Part shown: in pieces, positions 17,638-26,010 of the stretch
Position numbering within the stretch: position 1 is the first letter of the stretch
Layout: every line of letters starts with the position of its first letter
NCBI RefSeq assembly: GCF_013035315.1
Contig: NZ_WQHP01000002.1
Coordinates: forward strand, 434,001 to 498,000
Length of the DNA stretch: 64,000 bases
Direction of reading: 5' to 3'
From: Ruegeria arenilitoris
GTDB lineage: Bacteria > Pseudomonadota > Alphaproteobacteria > Rhodobacterales > Rhodobacteraceae
The notes under the pieces: model-generated
Seen by the model: the letters and a program-made list of their open reading frames with translations, nothing else
Databases searched by the model: none
Told to the model about the DNA's origin: nothing
Program-made: the position numbers and the translations under genes

Positions 17638-19289
17638 TGACCGCCGACATATCTGCCGCCCGCCTACAAGTGATGTGGAACCGCCTTCTTGCGGTGGTCG
17701 AAGAGCAAGGCCAAACCCTTATCCGGGCAGCGTTTTCGCCCATTGTGCGCGAATGCGGTGATATCTCAGCCGGGATCTTCGACGCCTCTGGCCGGATGCT
17801 GGCGCAAGCGGTCACCGGCACGCCCGGCCATATCAACACGATGGCCGAAGCCGTGATGCACCTGCGCGACCAGTTCCCTGTTCAGACAATGAAGCCCGGC
17901 GATATCTACATGACTAACGACCCTTGGCTAGCTTCGGGGCACCTAAACGATTTCCTGCTGATGATGCCAGCGTTCAAAAACGGCAAGGTCATCGGCTTTA
18001 CCTCGTGCACCTCGCATCTGGTGGACCTTGGAGGTCTGGGCATGGGCCCTGAAGGCTCGGATATCTACGACGAGGGCCTGCTGATCCCTCCCTGCAAACT
18101 GGTCGACGAAGGTGTGCCCAACGCCCTGCTGCTGGATATCGTCCGCGCCAACAGCCGCGAACCGATTGCGAATGAGGGTGATATCTACGCTCTGATCGCC
18201 TGCTGCGAGGCCGGAGTGACCCGCCTGCTGGATATGATGGAAGAATTCGACATCGACGATCTGGATGCGTTGGGCAGTTATATCATCGACACGTCCCGCC
18301 GCGGCACGCTTGAGGCCATCGCCGAGGTGCCGGAAGGCATCTACAAGAACATGCTGAAGATGGACGGTTATGAGAATGAGTTGGAATTGCATGCGACCCT
18401 GACAGTCAGCAAACAGGGCATGCATGTTGATTTTGCGGGAACCTCGGGCTGTTCGCGCAAGGGTATCAACGTACCGCTCAACTATGCCACGGCTTACACC
18501 GTCTTTGCCCTGCGTTGCATCGTTGGTTCGGACATCCCCAATAACGCTGGATCGCTGGAACCTTTTACCGTCGACGGACCAAAGGGTTGTATCCTGAACG
18601 CGCAGCGGCCCGTTCCAGTGGCGATGCGACACACATTGGGACAAGTGACGCCCGATCTGGTTTTGGGATGCCTGCATCAGGCCCTGCCCGATGAGGTTCC
18701 AGCCGAAGGCGCGTCCTGCATGTTCGATTTGCCGATGCGCCACGCTCCCGAAGTTGCCCGTGACGGCGGGCGCGAGTTCGCCGTTGAACCGGTCCACAAC
18801 GGTGGCACCGGCGCACGACCACATGCGGACGGCCTGTCGGCCACCGCCTATCCTTCGGGCGTGTTTGGATCGCAAGTCGAGATCACCGAAAGCGTGGCGC
18901 CGGTCACCATCTGGCGGCGCGAGCTGCGCCCCGATTCCGGTGGTGCAGGCAAGTATCGCGGCGGTCTCGGTCAACGGATCGAGATGACCTCGGCCAATGA
19001 TGCGCCCTTCCTCGTGTTCCTGTCGGTTGAACGTCTGAAGTTCCCCGCTCTTGGTCGTATGGGCGGACAGCCCGGCGCACCCGGGCGCATTCGCTTCCGC
19101 GACGGTGAAAGCGACATTCCCGGCAAAGGTGAACTGCGCGTCGAACCGGGTGATTACCTTATCTTTGAAACACCCGGCGGCGGCGGCTTTGGCGACCCGG
19201 CCGAGCGCGATCCCAATGCTGTTGCGCTGGACCTCAAACGTGGGTTTATCAGTAACGCGGGTGCGAAATCCTACGGAGATGTCTCATGA
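17637..19289 (+). CDS. hyuB: Hydantoinase/oxoprolinase subunit B
   Basis: A 550-residue HyuB family protein. The diagnostic start (LQVMWNRLLAVVEEQGQTL) and the conserved DISAGIFDASGRMLAQAVTG, YMTNDPWLASGHLNDF and HLVDLGG-type stretches are all present. The C-terminal ETPGGGGFGDP motif closes the family domain. It pairs with HyuA for ring opening of a cyclic amide. The first base of its ATG is the last base of the hyuA stop, and its own last four bases (ATGA) start the next gene, so the subunits and the aminotransferase are translationally coupled. Confidence 0.9.
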   Translation: MTADISAARLQVMWNRLLAVVEEQGQTLIRAAFSPIVRECGDISAGIFDASGRMLAQAVTGTPGHINTMAEAVMHLRDQFPVQTMKPGDIYMTNDPWLASGHLNDFLLMMPAFKNGKVIGFTSCTSHLVDLGGLGMGPEGSDIYDEGLLIPPCKLVDEGVPNALLLDIVRANSREPIANEGDIYALIACCEAGVTRLLDMMEEFDIDDLDALGSYIIDTSRRGTLEAIAEVPEGIYKNMLKMDGYENELELHATLTVSKQGMHVDFAGTSGCSRKGINVPLNYATAYTVFALRCIVGSDIPNNAGSLEPFTVDGPKGCILNAQRPVPVAMRHTLGQVTPDLVLGCLHQALPDEVPAEGASCMFDLPMRHAPEVARDGGREFAVEPVHNGGTGARPHADGLSATAYPSGVFGSQVEITESVAPVTIWRRELRPDSGGAGKYRGGLGQRIEMTSANDAPFLVFLSVERLKFPALGRMGGQPGAPGRIRFRDGESDIPGKGELRVEPGDYLIFETPGGGGFGDPAERDPNAVALDLKRGFISNAGAKSYGDVS

Positions 19290-20353
19290 TCCGCCCCGTT
19301 CCCCACGTCGGTGCGATGGCGGCCTATGCGCTGGCTGATCTTGGTGACCAGCAAACGATCTCGCTGGCGCAAAACGAAAGCGCGTTTCCGGCAAGCCCTG
19401 CATCCATTGCGGCGGGAAAGGCCGCGATGGGCGAACTGCCGCTCTATCCCGACCCTGAATGGCCCAACCTGCGCGCGGCGATCGTCGAAGTGCACGGGTT
19501 GGACCCTGCGAGAATCCTTTGCGGCGCGGGCTCGATGGAGCTGATCGGATGTCTGATCCGAGCCTATGCCGGACCGGGCAACCGGGTACTGGGTACTGAC
19601 TACGGCTACGCTTTCGTCGCCTCGGCATCAGCCCAGGTGCAGGCGGACTACGTCAAGGCGCGCGAAGTCGACCTGACCGTTTCGATTGACGATACTCTTG
19701 ACGCGGTTACTCCAGAGACGCGGATCGTCTTTGTCTGCAATCCCGGCAATCCCACCGGCACGTTGATCCCGAACTCGGACATCCAGCGACTGCGGGACGA
19801 ACTGCCCGCAGATGTGATGCTGGTCGTGGATCAGGCCTATGCTGAATTTTCCGACCAAACCCATAACCCAGCCGAGATTTTCGCGCTTGCTGATCGGGGC
19901 GACACGGTGGTCCTGCGCACGTTCTCCAAGGCTTACGGTCTTGCCGGTGCGCGCGTGGGTTGGGGTTACTTTCCGGCTGAAATCGCAAGTGAGCTGCGCA
20001 AGCTGCTTAATCCAAACAATATCTCCATCGCTGCCCAAGCCGCAGCATCCGCCGCGATGCGCGATCAGCCCCACATGAAGGATGTGGTTTCCCGGACAGC
20101 CAAAATCAGAGACCGGTTTGCCCAAGACTGTCGGGCCTTGGGTCTGGCCGTTCCTGAAAGCCATACCAATTTCGTGCTATTGCGCTTTGCTTCTGTCGAA
20201 GACGCAAAACGTGCAGATGCAGCCCTGCGCGCCGATAACCTGTTGATGCGCGGCATGGGGGGTTATGGCCTGAGCGACTGCCTCAGGGCTACGATCTGCC
20301 AAGCCCCAATCATGAATCGCTGCCTGACCGCCCTGAAAGGAGTGTTGAGATGA
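19286..20353 (+). CDS. PLP-dependent aminotransferase, HisC-like (class I/II)
   Basis: A 355-residue fold-type I aminotransferase close to histidinol-phosphate aminotransferases in length and layout. The cofactor lysine is in RTFSKAYGLAGARVGW (about residue 217). NPGNPTGT and VDQAYAEF carry the Asn and Asp/Tyr that hold PLP. It overlaps hyuB by 4 bp and the racemase-like gene by 4 bp, so it probably acts on an amino acid released by the hydantoinase rather than in histidine synthesis. The amino donor and acceptor cannot be read from sequence. Confidence 0.85.
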   Translation: MIRPVPHVGAMAAYALADLGDQQTISLAQNESAFPASPASIAAGKAAMGELPLYPDPEWPNLRAAIVEVHGLDPARILCGAGSMELIGCLIRAYAGPGNRVLGTDYGYAFVASASAQVQADYVKAREVDLTVSIDDTLDAVTPETRIVFVCNPGNPTGTLIPNSDIQRLRDELPADVMLVVDQAYAEFSDQTHNPAEIFALADRGDTVVLRTFSKAYGLAGARVGWGYFPAEIASELRKLLNPNNISIAAQAAASAAMRDQPHMKDVVSRTAKIRDRFAQDCRALGLAVPESHTNFVLLRFASVEDAKRADAALRADNLLMRGMGGYGLSDCLRATICQAPIMNRCLTALKGVLR

Positions 20354-21087
20354 CCGAAACACGAACCGCGGCCAAAATCGGTGTTCTGGTACCCTTCACC
20401 AACACGAACCTAGAGCCGGATCTGGAGTTGATGAGACCGCCGAACACCACGGTCCATTTCCAACGCATGGGTGGGTATGACGTGGATGAGATTCCCGGCT
20501 CGGACCAAATGGCGGGTCTGGGGGCCTCGGATATCAGCCACGACCTGCGCATGATCTCAGGCGTGCGTCCGGATGCGGTGCTGTATGGTTGCACCTCGGC
20601 CACTCTGACCCACGGACCCGCCTTTGACACGGATCTGGCGGATCAGATCAAAGCGGGCTCGGGCGCGATTTCCCTGACGGCGGCGGGCGCTCTGATAGAG
20701 GGGATCAAGGCAGTCGGCGCAACACGTGTCGGTTTCTCATCCCCTTATCTGGGTGAGATCAATGTTCAGGCCATCGATTTCATGGCCCTAAATGGAATCG
20801 AAACCGTCAGATGCGCCGACGTGGGCCGCGAACTGGGCAATTATGGTCAGGGCGAGCTGACCCCTGACGAGGTATTTGACCTGGCCTGTCAGGCCGATCA
20901 TCCCGACGCGCAGGCGATTGTCCTGAGCTGTACCGATATGCGTTCGGTTGAGGCGATAGACCGTATCGAGGCGGCTTTGGACAAACCGGTCGTCACGTCC
21001 AATCAGGCAATGATGTTTGGCTTGATGAAGGCCCTGAACCTGCCCCGTCACGACGCCCTGCCCGGGCGTCTATTCGATAGGTTTTAA
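20350..21087 (+). CDS. Asp/Glu/hydantoin racemase superfamily protein (maleate isomerase/AMDase-like)
   Basis: A 245-residue member of the Asp/Glu racemase superfamily, nearer to arylmalonate decarboxylases and maleate cis-trans isomerases (VLVPFTNTNLEPDLELMRP at the N-terminus). The two candidate catalytic cysteines lie in YGCTSATLTHG (near residue 79) and LSCTDMRSVE (near 195), both in the expected positions, so the two-cysteine racemase/isomerase pair looks intact. It ends the hyuAB operon. Interconverting or isomerising an intermediate of that pathway is the best guess. A terminator-like hairpin follows at 21095-21120. Confidence 0.8.
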   Translation: MTETRTAAKIGVLVPFTNTNLEPDLELMRPPNTTVHFQRMGGYDVDEIPGSDQMAGLGASDISHDLRMISGVRPDAVLYGCTSATLTHGPAFDTDLADQIKAGSGAISLTAAGALIEGIKAVGATRVGFSSPYLGEINVQAIDFMALNGIETVRCADVGRELGNYGQGELTPDEVFDLACQADHPDAQAIVLSCTDMRSVEAIDRIEAALDKPVVTSNQAMMFGLMKALNLPRHDALPGRLFDRF

Positions 21088-21120
21088 AACAGAGCGGGGC
21101 ACGGAACCATCCCTGCCCCG
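21081..21120. terminator. Hairpin shared by convergent genes
   Basis: CGGGGCA (21095-21101) pairs with TGCCCCG (21114-21120), extended inside by GGA/TCC. On the minus strand it is followed by CTCTGTTTTAAAA, so it fits a terminator for the gene at 21128-22666. It may also end the plus-strand hyu operon. Confidence 0.6.
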
Positions 21121-21127
21121 ATTAACC

Positions 21128-22666
21128 TTAGGGTTCTCCGCTGCCAATTTCTTCGCGACGCTTGGCGATATAGGCGTCCAGCTCTTCGCGTATTGCGGGG
21201 TCCATTTCTGGTGCCTGATACTCACGCAAGGCCTGCTGCCAGATATCCGTCGCCCGCTGCAGCGCGTCCTTTGCACCCGCGGCTTCCCAGTTTTCATAGT
21301 TCTGCCAGTCAGACAGCATCGGGCTGTAGAACGCGGTCTCATACCGGGCCATCGTGTGATCGGTACCAAAGAAATGCCCCCCGGTCGGCACTGATTTGAT
21401 AGTGTCCAGACCCAGTTCTTCGGCGTTGAACTTCATCGGCTTGAGGAACTCCATCATGTTTTGGATGATTTCGACGTCCATTATGAATTTCTCATACGAG
21501 GCAGTCAGGCCGCCCTCAAGCCAACCCGCTGCGTGATAAACGATATTCGCGCCGCCGAGAACCGCGCCCCAGGTGGCCATCATCGTCTCATACGCGGCCT
21601 GCAAATCCACCACATTCGACGCGTTGGCATTTGAGGTCCGGTAGGGAATCCCATAGCGCCGCGCCAATTGACCACCGACGATATTGGCCTTGGCGTTTTC
21701 CGGTGTCCCAAAAGCCGGCGCGCCAGACTTCATGTCCACGTTCGAGGTAAACGAGCCATACATGACCGGCGCACCCGGATTGACGAGCTGGGTCAGTACC
21801 ACCCCGAACAAGGCTTCGGCATTCTGTTGCGCCAACGCGGCCGGCAGAGTAACGGGCGTCATCGCCCCCATCAGCGTAAAGGGCGTCACGGTCACAGGCT
21901 GGCCGTATTCCGCCATCGCAATCAGCCCGTCCCCCATCGCGTCATCGAACAAACGCGGAGAGTTGACCGAAATTATAGTAATCACGCCCGGATCACCCTG
22001 CATCTCTTCGGGTTTTTGACCGCGCGAAATGGCCATCATATTGATGCCATCCATTGCCCGGCCGCGACCGATGGCAGTGCAGTGAAAACTCAGATCACTG
22101 TAGGTCAAATTGGCGTTGTAGGTATCAAGATGGCGGTTGTTGGCAGGCATCTCAATCGGGGCCATCACCTGATTTCCAATCAGGTGTATTGCGTTGAAAT
22201 GGTGAGCCAAACGGATGAAGTTGCAATAGTCCTCATAGTTCCCCTGACGACGACCATTGATACAGTCATGAACGTTCGGAGGCCCCGCAACCAATCCAAA
22301 GTTCACATGATTGCCGCCCAATGTGATCTGCTTGGATCGATTCCGGGACGTCAAAGTGAATTCACGTGGCACCGTTTTCAGCGCTTCGAACACAAGGCTT
22401 TCATCTATGCGGATGGTTTTGGTGTCCCGGTCAACGATTGCTCCGGCACGTTCGAACAGGTCGATCACGTTGTCGCCCATAACGCGGATGCCTGCCTCGG
22501 ATAGGATCCTGATGGATGTAGCGTGCAACTGATCCATCTGCTCGGGGTTCAGTATCTCGAACGGAGGGTACTCGTTGCGAATTTGCTGCCATGGCAGTTG
22601 GTCGATACCGGCTGTGCCACGCCCGGATTTCCCCCGTCGCCCGCCTCCACGTCTGTCCCGTGCCAT
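21128..22666 (-). CDS. Trimethylamine methyltransferase (MttB) family protein, non-pyrrolysine
   Basis: A 512-residue MttB/COG5598-family corrinoid protein methyltransferase-like protein. Family features include ILSEAGIRVMGDNVIDLFERAGA, the long TIM-barrel segment with TPFTLMGAMTPVTLPAA and SGAPAFGTPENAKAN, and GHFFGTDHTMARYETAFY near the C-terminus. The frame runs through without an internal amber codon, so it lacks the pyrrolysine of true MttB. Such non-Pyl members demethylate glycine betaine-like quaternary amines in characterised cases. The basic Arg/Gly-rich N-terminus (RDRRGGGRRGKSGRG) is common in alphaproteobacterial copies. No corrinoid protein is adjacent. It is divergent from a LysR regulator with a 283-bp spacer. 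Confidence 0.85.
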   Translation of the reverse strand: MARDRRGGGRRGKSGRGTAGIDQLPWQQIRNEYPPFEILNPEQMDQLHATSIRILSEAGIRVMGDNVIDLFERAGAIVDRDTKTIRIDESLVFEALKTVPREFTLTSRNRSKQITLGGNHVNFGLVAGPPNVHDCINGRRQGNYEDYCNFIRLAHHFNAIHLIGNQVMAPIEMPANNRHLDTYNANLTYSDLSFHCTAIGRGRAMDGINMMAISRGQKPEEMQGDPGVITIISVNSPRLFDDAMGDGLIAMAEYGQPVTVTPFTLMGAMTPVTLPAALAQQNAEALFGVVLTQLVNPGAPVMYGSFTSNVDMKSGAPAFGTPENAKANIVGGQLARRYGIPYRTSNANASNVVDLQAAYETMMATWGAVLGGANIVYHAAGWLEGGLTASYEKFIMDVEIIQNMMEFLKPMKFNAEELGLDTIKSVPTGGHFFGTDHTMARYETAFYSPMLSDWQNYENWEAAGAKDALQRATDIWQQALREYQAPEMDPAIREELDAYIAKRREEIGSGEP

Positions 22667-22949
22667 GTTCTGTCTGCCCCCGTACCGGATCTGATTTAGT
22701 GCCTTACACAGCCTGCAAGGTAGCAGCCTCAGATCGCCATTTTTGTCACTTGCCGACGCTTCCGTGTCGCAAAAGGATCATGATGGGTCGGATTGAAAAA
22801 GAGGCAGCCATTAGGGACGGCCGACCCAGAATTTACGCGCCCACTCGAAGCCCTGCCGCTTATTATACCTTGCGGATGTCGTTCGCGGACAAGATGCACT
22901 CCTGCTGTGTTTCCTATGGAGTCTTCAAACACACGGAGACAGCCCGCTG

Positions 22950-23846
22950 ATGATGCACCTGCCCCACCTCACTTTCCTTCGGTCGTTCGAGGCCGCCGCC
23001 CGGCATCTGAGCTTTACCAGCGCCGCCGAAGAACTGAACTGCACACAATCAGCTGTCAGCAACCATGTACGATCGCTTGAAGAGTTTATTCAGCGCCCTT
23101 TGTTTGTCCGCCACGCCCGTTCACTGTCCTTGACGAACGTGGCCGAGGCTTACTTGCCGTCCGTGCGCCACGCACTGCAGGAAATCGATGTTGCCACTCG
23201 ATCCGTAAGTCAGCGACCGCACACCCGGAAAGTGGTGATCTCGTGCCCCTTCAGCCTGGCCGAGAACTGGCTTCCCGATGTGATCCGCGATTTCAACACG
23301 ACGCACCCTGACATTGATTTGACCGTCCACGGAACCGTTTGGAGCGACGTCGAGCCGAGCGTGTCGGATTTGTCGATCACGATCCACCATGTTGACGAAG
23401 CGTCTCCGGACATGACCAAGCTGTGGACGGAAAAACTGACGGTTGTCTGCGCACCAGACTACCAGATCAACGGGAAACCGCTGCGCGATCCCAGCCAGCT
23501 AAGGGACGCCCATCTGATCCACATCCTTGGACGACCTGCCTATTGGGAACTGGTCCGAACCTATTTCGACCTGACCGAACTGAGCCTGACCCACGGGCTG
23601 CGAACAAATGCCTCAAACCTAGCGATGGAGATGGCGTCGCGTTCTGTAGGCTGCGTGGTCTTACCAAAGTCCCTGACCCGGTCGTTTATTGACCGGAGCC
23701 TTTTGATCGAGCCCTTCGGCATCGAAATCACCAGCCCATGGGCCTATTACTTCGCAGCACGCGAGAAGTTCCCGACGCCTTCAGTTCAGCTCTTTCAGAA
23801 CTGGGTTCTCAAGGCCGCAGCGGACCTGAAACAGGTGCAGGTTTAA
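22950..23846 (+). CDS. LysR-family transcriptional regulator (GcvA-like)
   Basis: A 298-residue LysR protein. The winged helix-turn-helix is at residues 5-65 (TFLRSFEAAARHLSFTSAAE then CTQSAVSNHVRSLEE), followed by a substrate-binding-like effector domain ending near 295. It resembles GcvA-type regulators. Two adjacent ATG codons (22950, 22953) are possible starts. It is divergent from the MttB-family gene and likely controls it from the 283-bp intergenic region, the classic LysR arrangement. The effector is unknown; a methylated amine or its product would fit the context. Confidence 0.88.
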   Translation: MMHLPHLTFLRSFEAAARHLSFTSAAEELNCTQSAVSNHVRSLEEFIQRPLFVRHARSLSLTNVAEAYLPSVRHALQEIDVATRSVSQRPHTRKVVISCPFSLAENWLPDVIRDFNTTHPDIDLTVHGTVWSDVEPSVSDLSITIHHVDEASPDMTKLWTEKLTVVCAPDYQINGKPLRDPSQLRDAHLIHILGRPAYWELVRTYFDLTELSLTHGLRTNASNLAMEMASRSVGCVVLPKSLTRSFIDRSLLIEPFGIEITSPWAYYFAAREKFPTPSVQLFQNWVLKAAADLKQVQV

Positions 23847-23861
23847 GAAATACCGCCCCGT

Positions 23862-23881
23862 CGCCTCAAAAGCGGCGACAG
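23862..23881. terminator. Hairpin between convergent lysR and znuB
   Basis: GTCGCC (23862-23867) pairs with GGCGAC (23876-23881) around an 8-nt loop, between the convergent stops at 23846 and 23890. No strong T-run follows directly on either strand, so terminator function is tentative. Confidence 0.35.
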
Positions 23882-23889
23882 GTCGAACG

Positions 23890-24687
23890 TCAAATCCTGG
23901 TCTGGCGTTGCCACCCAATAAGGCTGAAACAGGCAAACAAAATTGCGGCGACGCAAACGATGGACGGGCCTGCGGGCGTGTCAAAGATGTAAGCCCCTCG
24001 CAACCCAGCAACGGCCGAAGTTGCGCCTATCGCGGCCGCGATCAAAGCCATCGATTCCGGTGACCGCGCCAGACTGCGCGCGGCCGCTGCCGGTATGATC
24101 AGCATAGCTGCGATCAGCAAAATCCCAACGACCTTGATTGCAACGGCCACCGTAATCGCCAGGGCCAGCGTCAGGATCAACTGCTCGCGCTTGGGGTCGA
24201 ACCCACTGGCATAAGCCAGCTCTTCGTTCAGTGTTGCCGTCAATAACTGCGACCATCGCCATGCAATCAATGCAACGACCAAGGCAGCGCCGCCCCAGAT
24301 TACGATCAGATCTGAGCGAGATACGGAAAGTATGTCCCCGAAAAGATAGGCCATCAAATCGATGCGAATACCGGACAGGAATGAAACAGCTACAAGGCCA
24401 AAAGCCAGCGCCGAATGCGCCATAACACCCAGCAACGTGTCCATCGCATACCCTCGGCCACTCAACAGTGTCACAGTCAGCGCCATCACGAGTGCAATCG
24501 CCAGAGCACCCGGAAAGATGGGCATCTGAAGGGTCAACGAAAGTGCCACCCCCAGAATTGCGGCATGCGCCGTCGCATCCCCAAAATACGCCATCCTGCG
24601 CCACACGACAAAGCAGCCCAAGGGCGCGGCGGCAAAGGCAACACCCACGCCTGCCAGCGTGGCTCGGGTCATAAAATCATCAAGCAT
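23890..24687 (-). CDS. znuB: Zinc ABC transporter permease
   Basis: A 265-residue membrane protein of the ZnuB/MntB (ABC-3) permease family with about seven to eight hydrophobic segments. The family hallmark YFGDATAHAAILGVAL is near residue 34, and GILLIAAMLIIPAAAAR lies in the later helices. It forms the inner-membrane channel for zinc delivered by ZnuA and driven by ZnuC. The gene starts on the last base of the znuC stop (TAATG), so the two are translationally coupled. Confidence 0.92.
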   Translation of the reverse strand: MLDDFMTRATLAGVGVAFAAAPLGCFVVWRRMAYFGDATAHAAILGVALSLTLQMPIFPGALAIALVMALTVTLLSGRGYAMDTLLGVMAHSALAFGLVAVSFLSGIRIDLMAYLFGDILSVSRSDLIVIWGGAALVVALIAWRWSQLLTATLNEELAYASGFDPKREQLILTLALAITVAVAIKVVGILLIAAMLIIPAAAARSLARSPESMALIAAAIGATSAVAGLRGAYIFDTPAGPSIVCVAAILFACFSLIGWQRQTRI

Positions 24688-25439
24688 TATTCAGCCGCTT
24701 CCTGAGGGTTTGAACCATGGTCATGATCGTGGTCGTGGTCGTGATCATGATCGTGCCGGTAAAGAGCCAGAGCTCCGCCTGTGCCGGTGCCGAACAGCGC
24801 CCGGTACTCCGGAGCCGAGGCCACGACTGCTGGCGATCCTTCGCAACAGACGTGACCGTTCAGACAGATTACCCGGTCCGATGCGCTCATCACCACGTGG
24901 AGTTCGTGGCTGATCATGATAATGGCACAGCCGGTCTCCTGCCGGACGGCTTCGATCTGACGGTAGAACGCGGCCGAACCGGGTTGGTCCAAACCTTGGG
25001 TCGCCTCATCCAGCAGCAGGATTTCGGGCCGATTGATCAACGCCCGCGCAAGCAGCACGCGCTGGAATTGTCCACCCGACAATTGTGACATCTGCCGTTT
25101 CATCAGATCTGGCACACCGGCTGTTTCCAAAGCATCCGCACAGTCTTTTTGTGAAGCGCGATGAGTCAGCCGCATGAAGCGTTCGACCGAAATTGGCAAA
25201 GTTGGATCGATATGCAGCTTTTGCGGAACGTACCCGATTTTCAGACCCGGTTTGCGTGTAACCTGCCCAGCCGATGGTTTCGTCGCGCCGATGATGGCGC
25301 GCAACAGGCTTGTCTTGCCTGATCCGTTCGGGCCGACAATGGTCACGATCTCACCGGGCTCGACCCCCATGTTGACACGTTGCAACACGGTATTTGCCCC
25401 ATAGCTTACGCTGAGGTCTTCTACGGTAATCAGGTTCAT
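24687..25439 (-). CDS. znuC: Zinc ABC transporter ATP-binding protein with His-Asp repeat tail
   Basis: A 250-residue ABC ATPase. Walker A is GPNGSGKTS, the signature is LSGGQFQRVLLARA, Walker B is EILLLDEATQGLD, and the switch histidine is in ISHELH. The C-terminus carries an alternating HDHDHDHDHDHDH run, likely a cytoplasmic zinc-binding tail. The start is set at ATG 25439, three bases after the zur stop; an upstream extension would overlap zur and adds nothing family-like. It is second in zur-znuC-znuB. Confidence 0.92.
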   Translation of the reverse strand: MNLITVEDLSVSYGANTVLQRVNMGVEPGEIVTIVGPNGSGKTSLLRAIIGATKPSAGQVTRKPGLKIGYVPQKLHIDPTLPISVERFMRLTHRASQKDCADALETAGVPDLMKRQMSQLSGGQFQRVLLARALINRPEILLLDEATQGLDQPGSAAFYRQIEAVRQETGCAIIMISHELHVVMSASDRVICLNGHVCCEGSPAVVASAPEYRALFGTGTGGALALYRHDHDHDHDHDHDHGSNPQEAAE

Positions 25440-25441
25440 TT

Positions 25442-25954
25442 CTACGCCTTTTCGGTGCAGTCGGGGCAAACACCTTCGGCTTCTACAACTGTCCGTTCGA
25501 TCTCGAAACCCACAGCTCGCGCGGCCGCACCCAATGCACCTTTGGCCGGAGTGGAATGCGCCTCGGCAACGGCGTCACATTTTCTGCAGATCATGAAGGC
25601 CGGGGAATGCGACGCGCCCGGATGCGAACAAGCCACAAAGGCGTTCAGGCGCTCGATCTTGTGGACAAACCCGTTCTCGACCAGAAAATCCAGCGCGCGA
25701 TAAGCGACCGGTGGCTGCGAGCCGAACCCGGCGTCACGCAACCGATCAAGGATCGCGTAGGCCCCAAGCGCGCGATGTTCCTGAAGCAGCATTTCCAACA
25801 CCTTGCGACGCACGGGCGTCAGGCGCCGACCTTCCTCTTTGCACCGAGCTTCGGCGATGGACAGGCTGCTTTCGACACAATGCGCATGGTCATGCTTCTG
25901 AAACCCGACCAGGCCGGTGTCCTCAGAAATCGCAGGGGTCGTCTCACTTGTCAT
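25442..25954 (-). CDS. zur: Zinc-responsive Fur-family repressor
   Basis: A Fur-family regulator of about 170 residues. The DNA-binding winged helix covers residues 35-95 (RRLTPVRRKVLEMLLQEH, PPVAYRALDFLVENGFVHKI), and two CXXC zinc sites (ICRKCD and VCPDC) lie in the dimerisation half. Its place at the head of znuCB and opposite znuA identifies it as Zur rather than Fur. ATG 25954 is preferred: a GGA lies six bases upstream and no other site is better. TTG 25984 and ATG 25969 are in-frame alternatives. It is expected to repress the znu genes when zinc is ample. Confidence 0.9.
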   Translation of the reverse strand: MTSETTPAISEDTGLVGFQKHDHAHCVESSLSIAEARCKEEGRRLTPVRRKVLEMLLQEHRALGAYAILDRLRDAGFGSQPPVAYRALDFLVENGFVHKIERLNAFVACSHPGASHSPAFMICRKCDAVAEAHSTPAKGALGAAARAVGFEIERTVVEAEGVCPDCTEKA

Positions 25955-25970
25955 GTTATTCCATATCATG
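25952..25970. promoter_or_regulatory. Imperfect palindrome, candidate Zur box
   Basis: CATGTTAT-TCC-ATATCATG is an inverted repeat with 7 of 8 matching pairs in the 56-bp spacer between zur and znuA, overlapping the zur start. A second AT-rich element (CGTTATAAAATCAC) lies at about 25985-25998. Both resemble the TTATnnnATAA core of alphaproteobacterial Zur sites. Confidence 0.5.
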
Positions 25971-26010
25971 TATGCCGCTCGCAACGTTATAAAATCACAC
26001 AGAGGGTTAG

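Noticed and set aside
22591-22950. 119-codon plus-strand frame in front of the LysR gene
   Set aside because: It lies over the 5' end of the MttB-family gene and its promoter region, and its translation has no recognisable features.
24717-24765. CATGATCGTGGTCGTGGT-type repeat considered as a DNA repeat element
   Set aside because: It encodes the HD repeat at the ZnuC C-terminus and is explained by the protein sequence.
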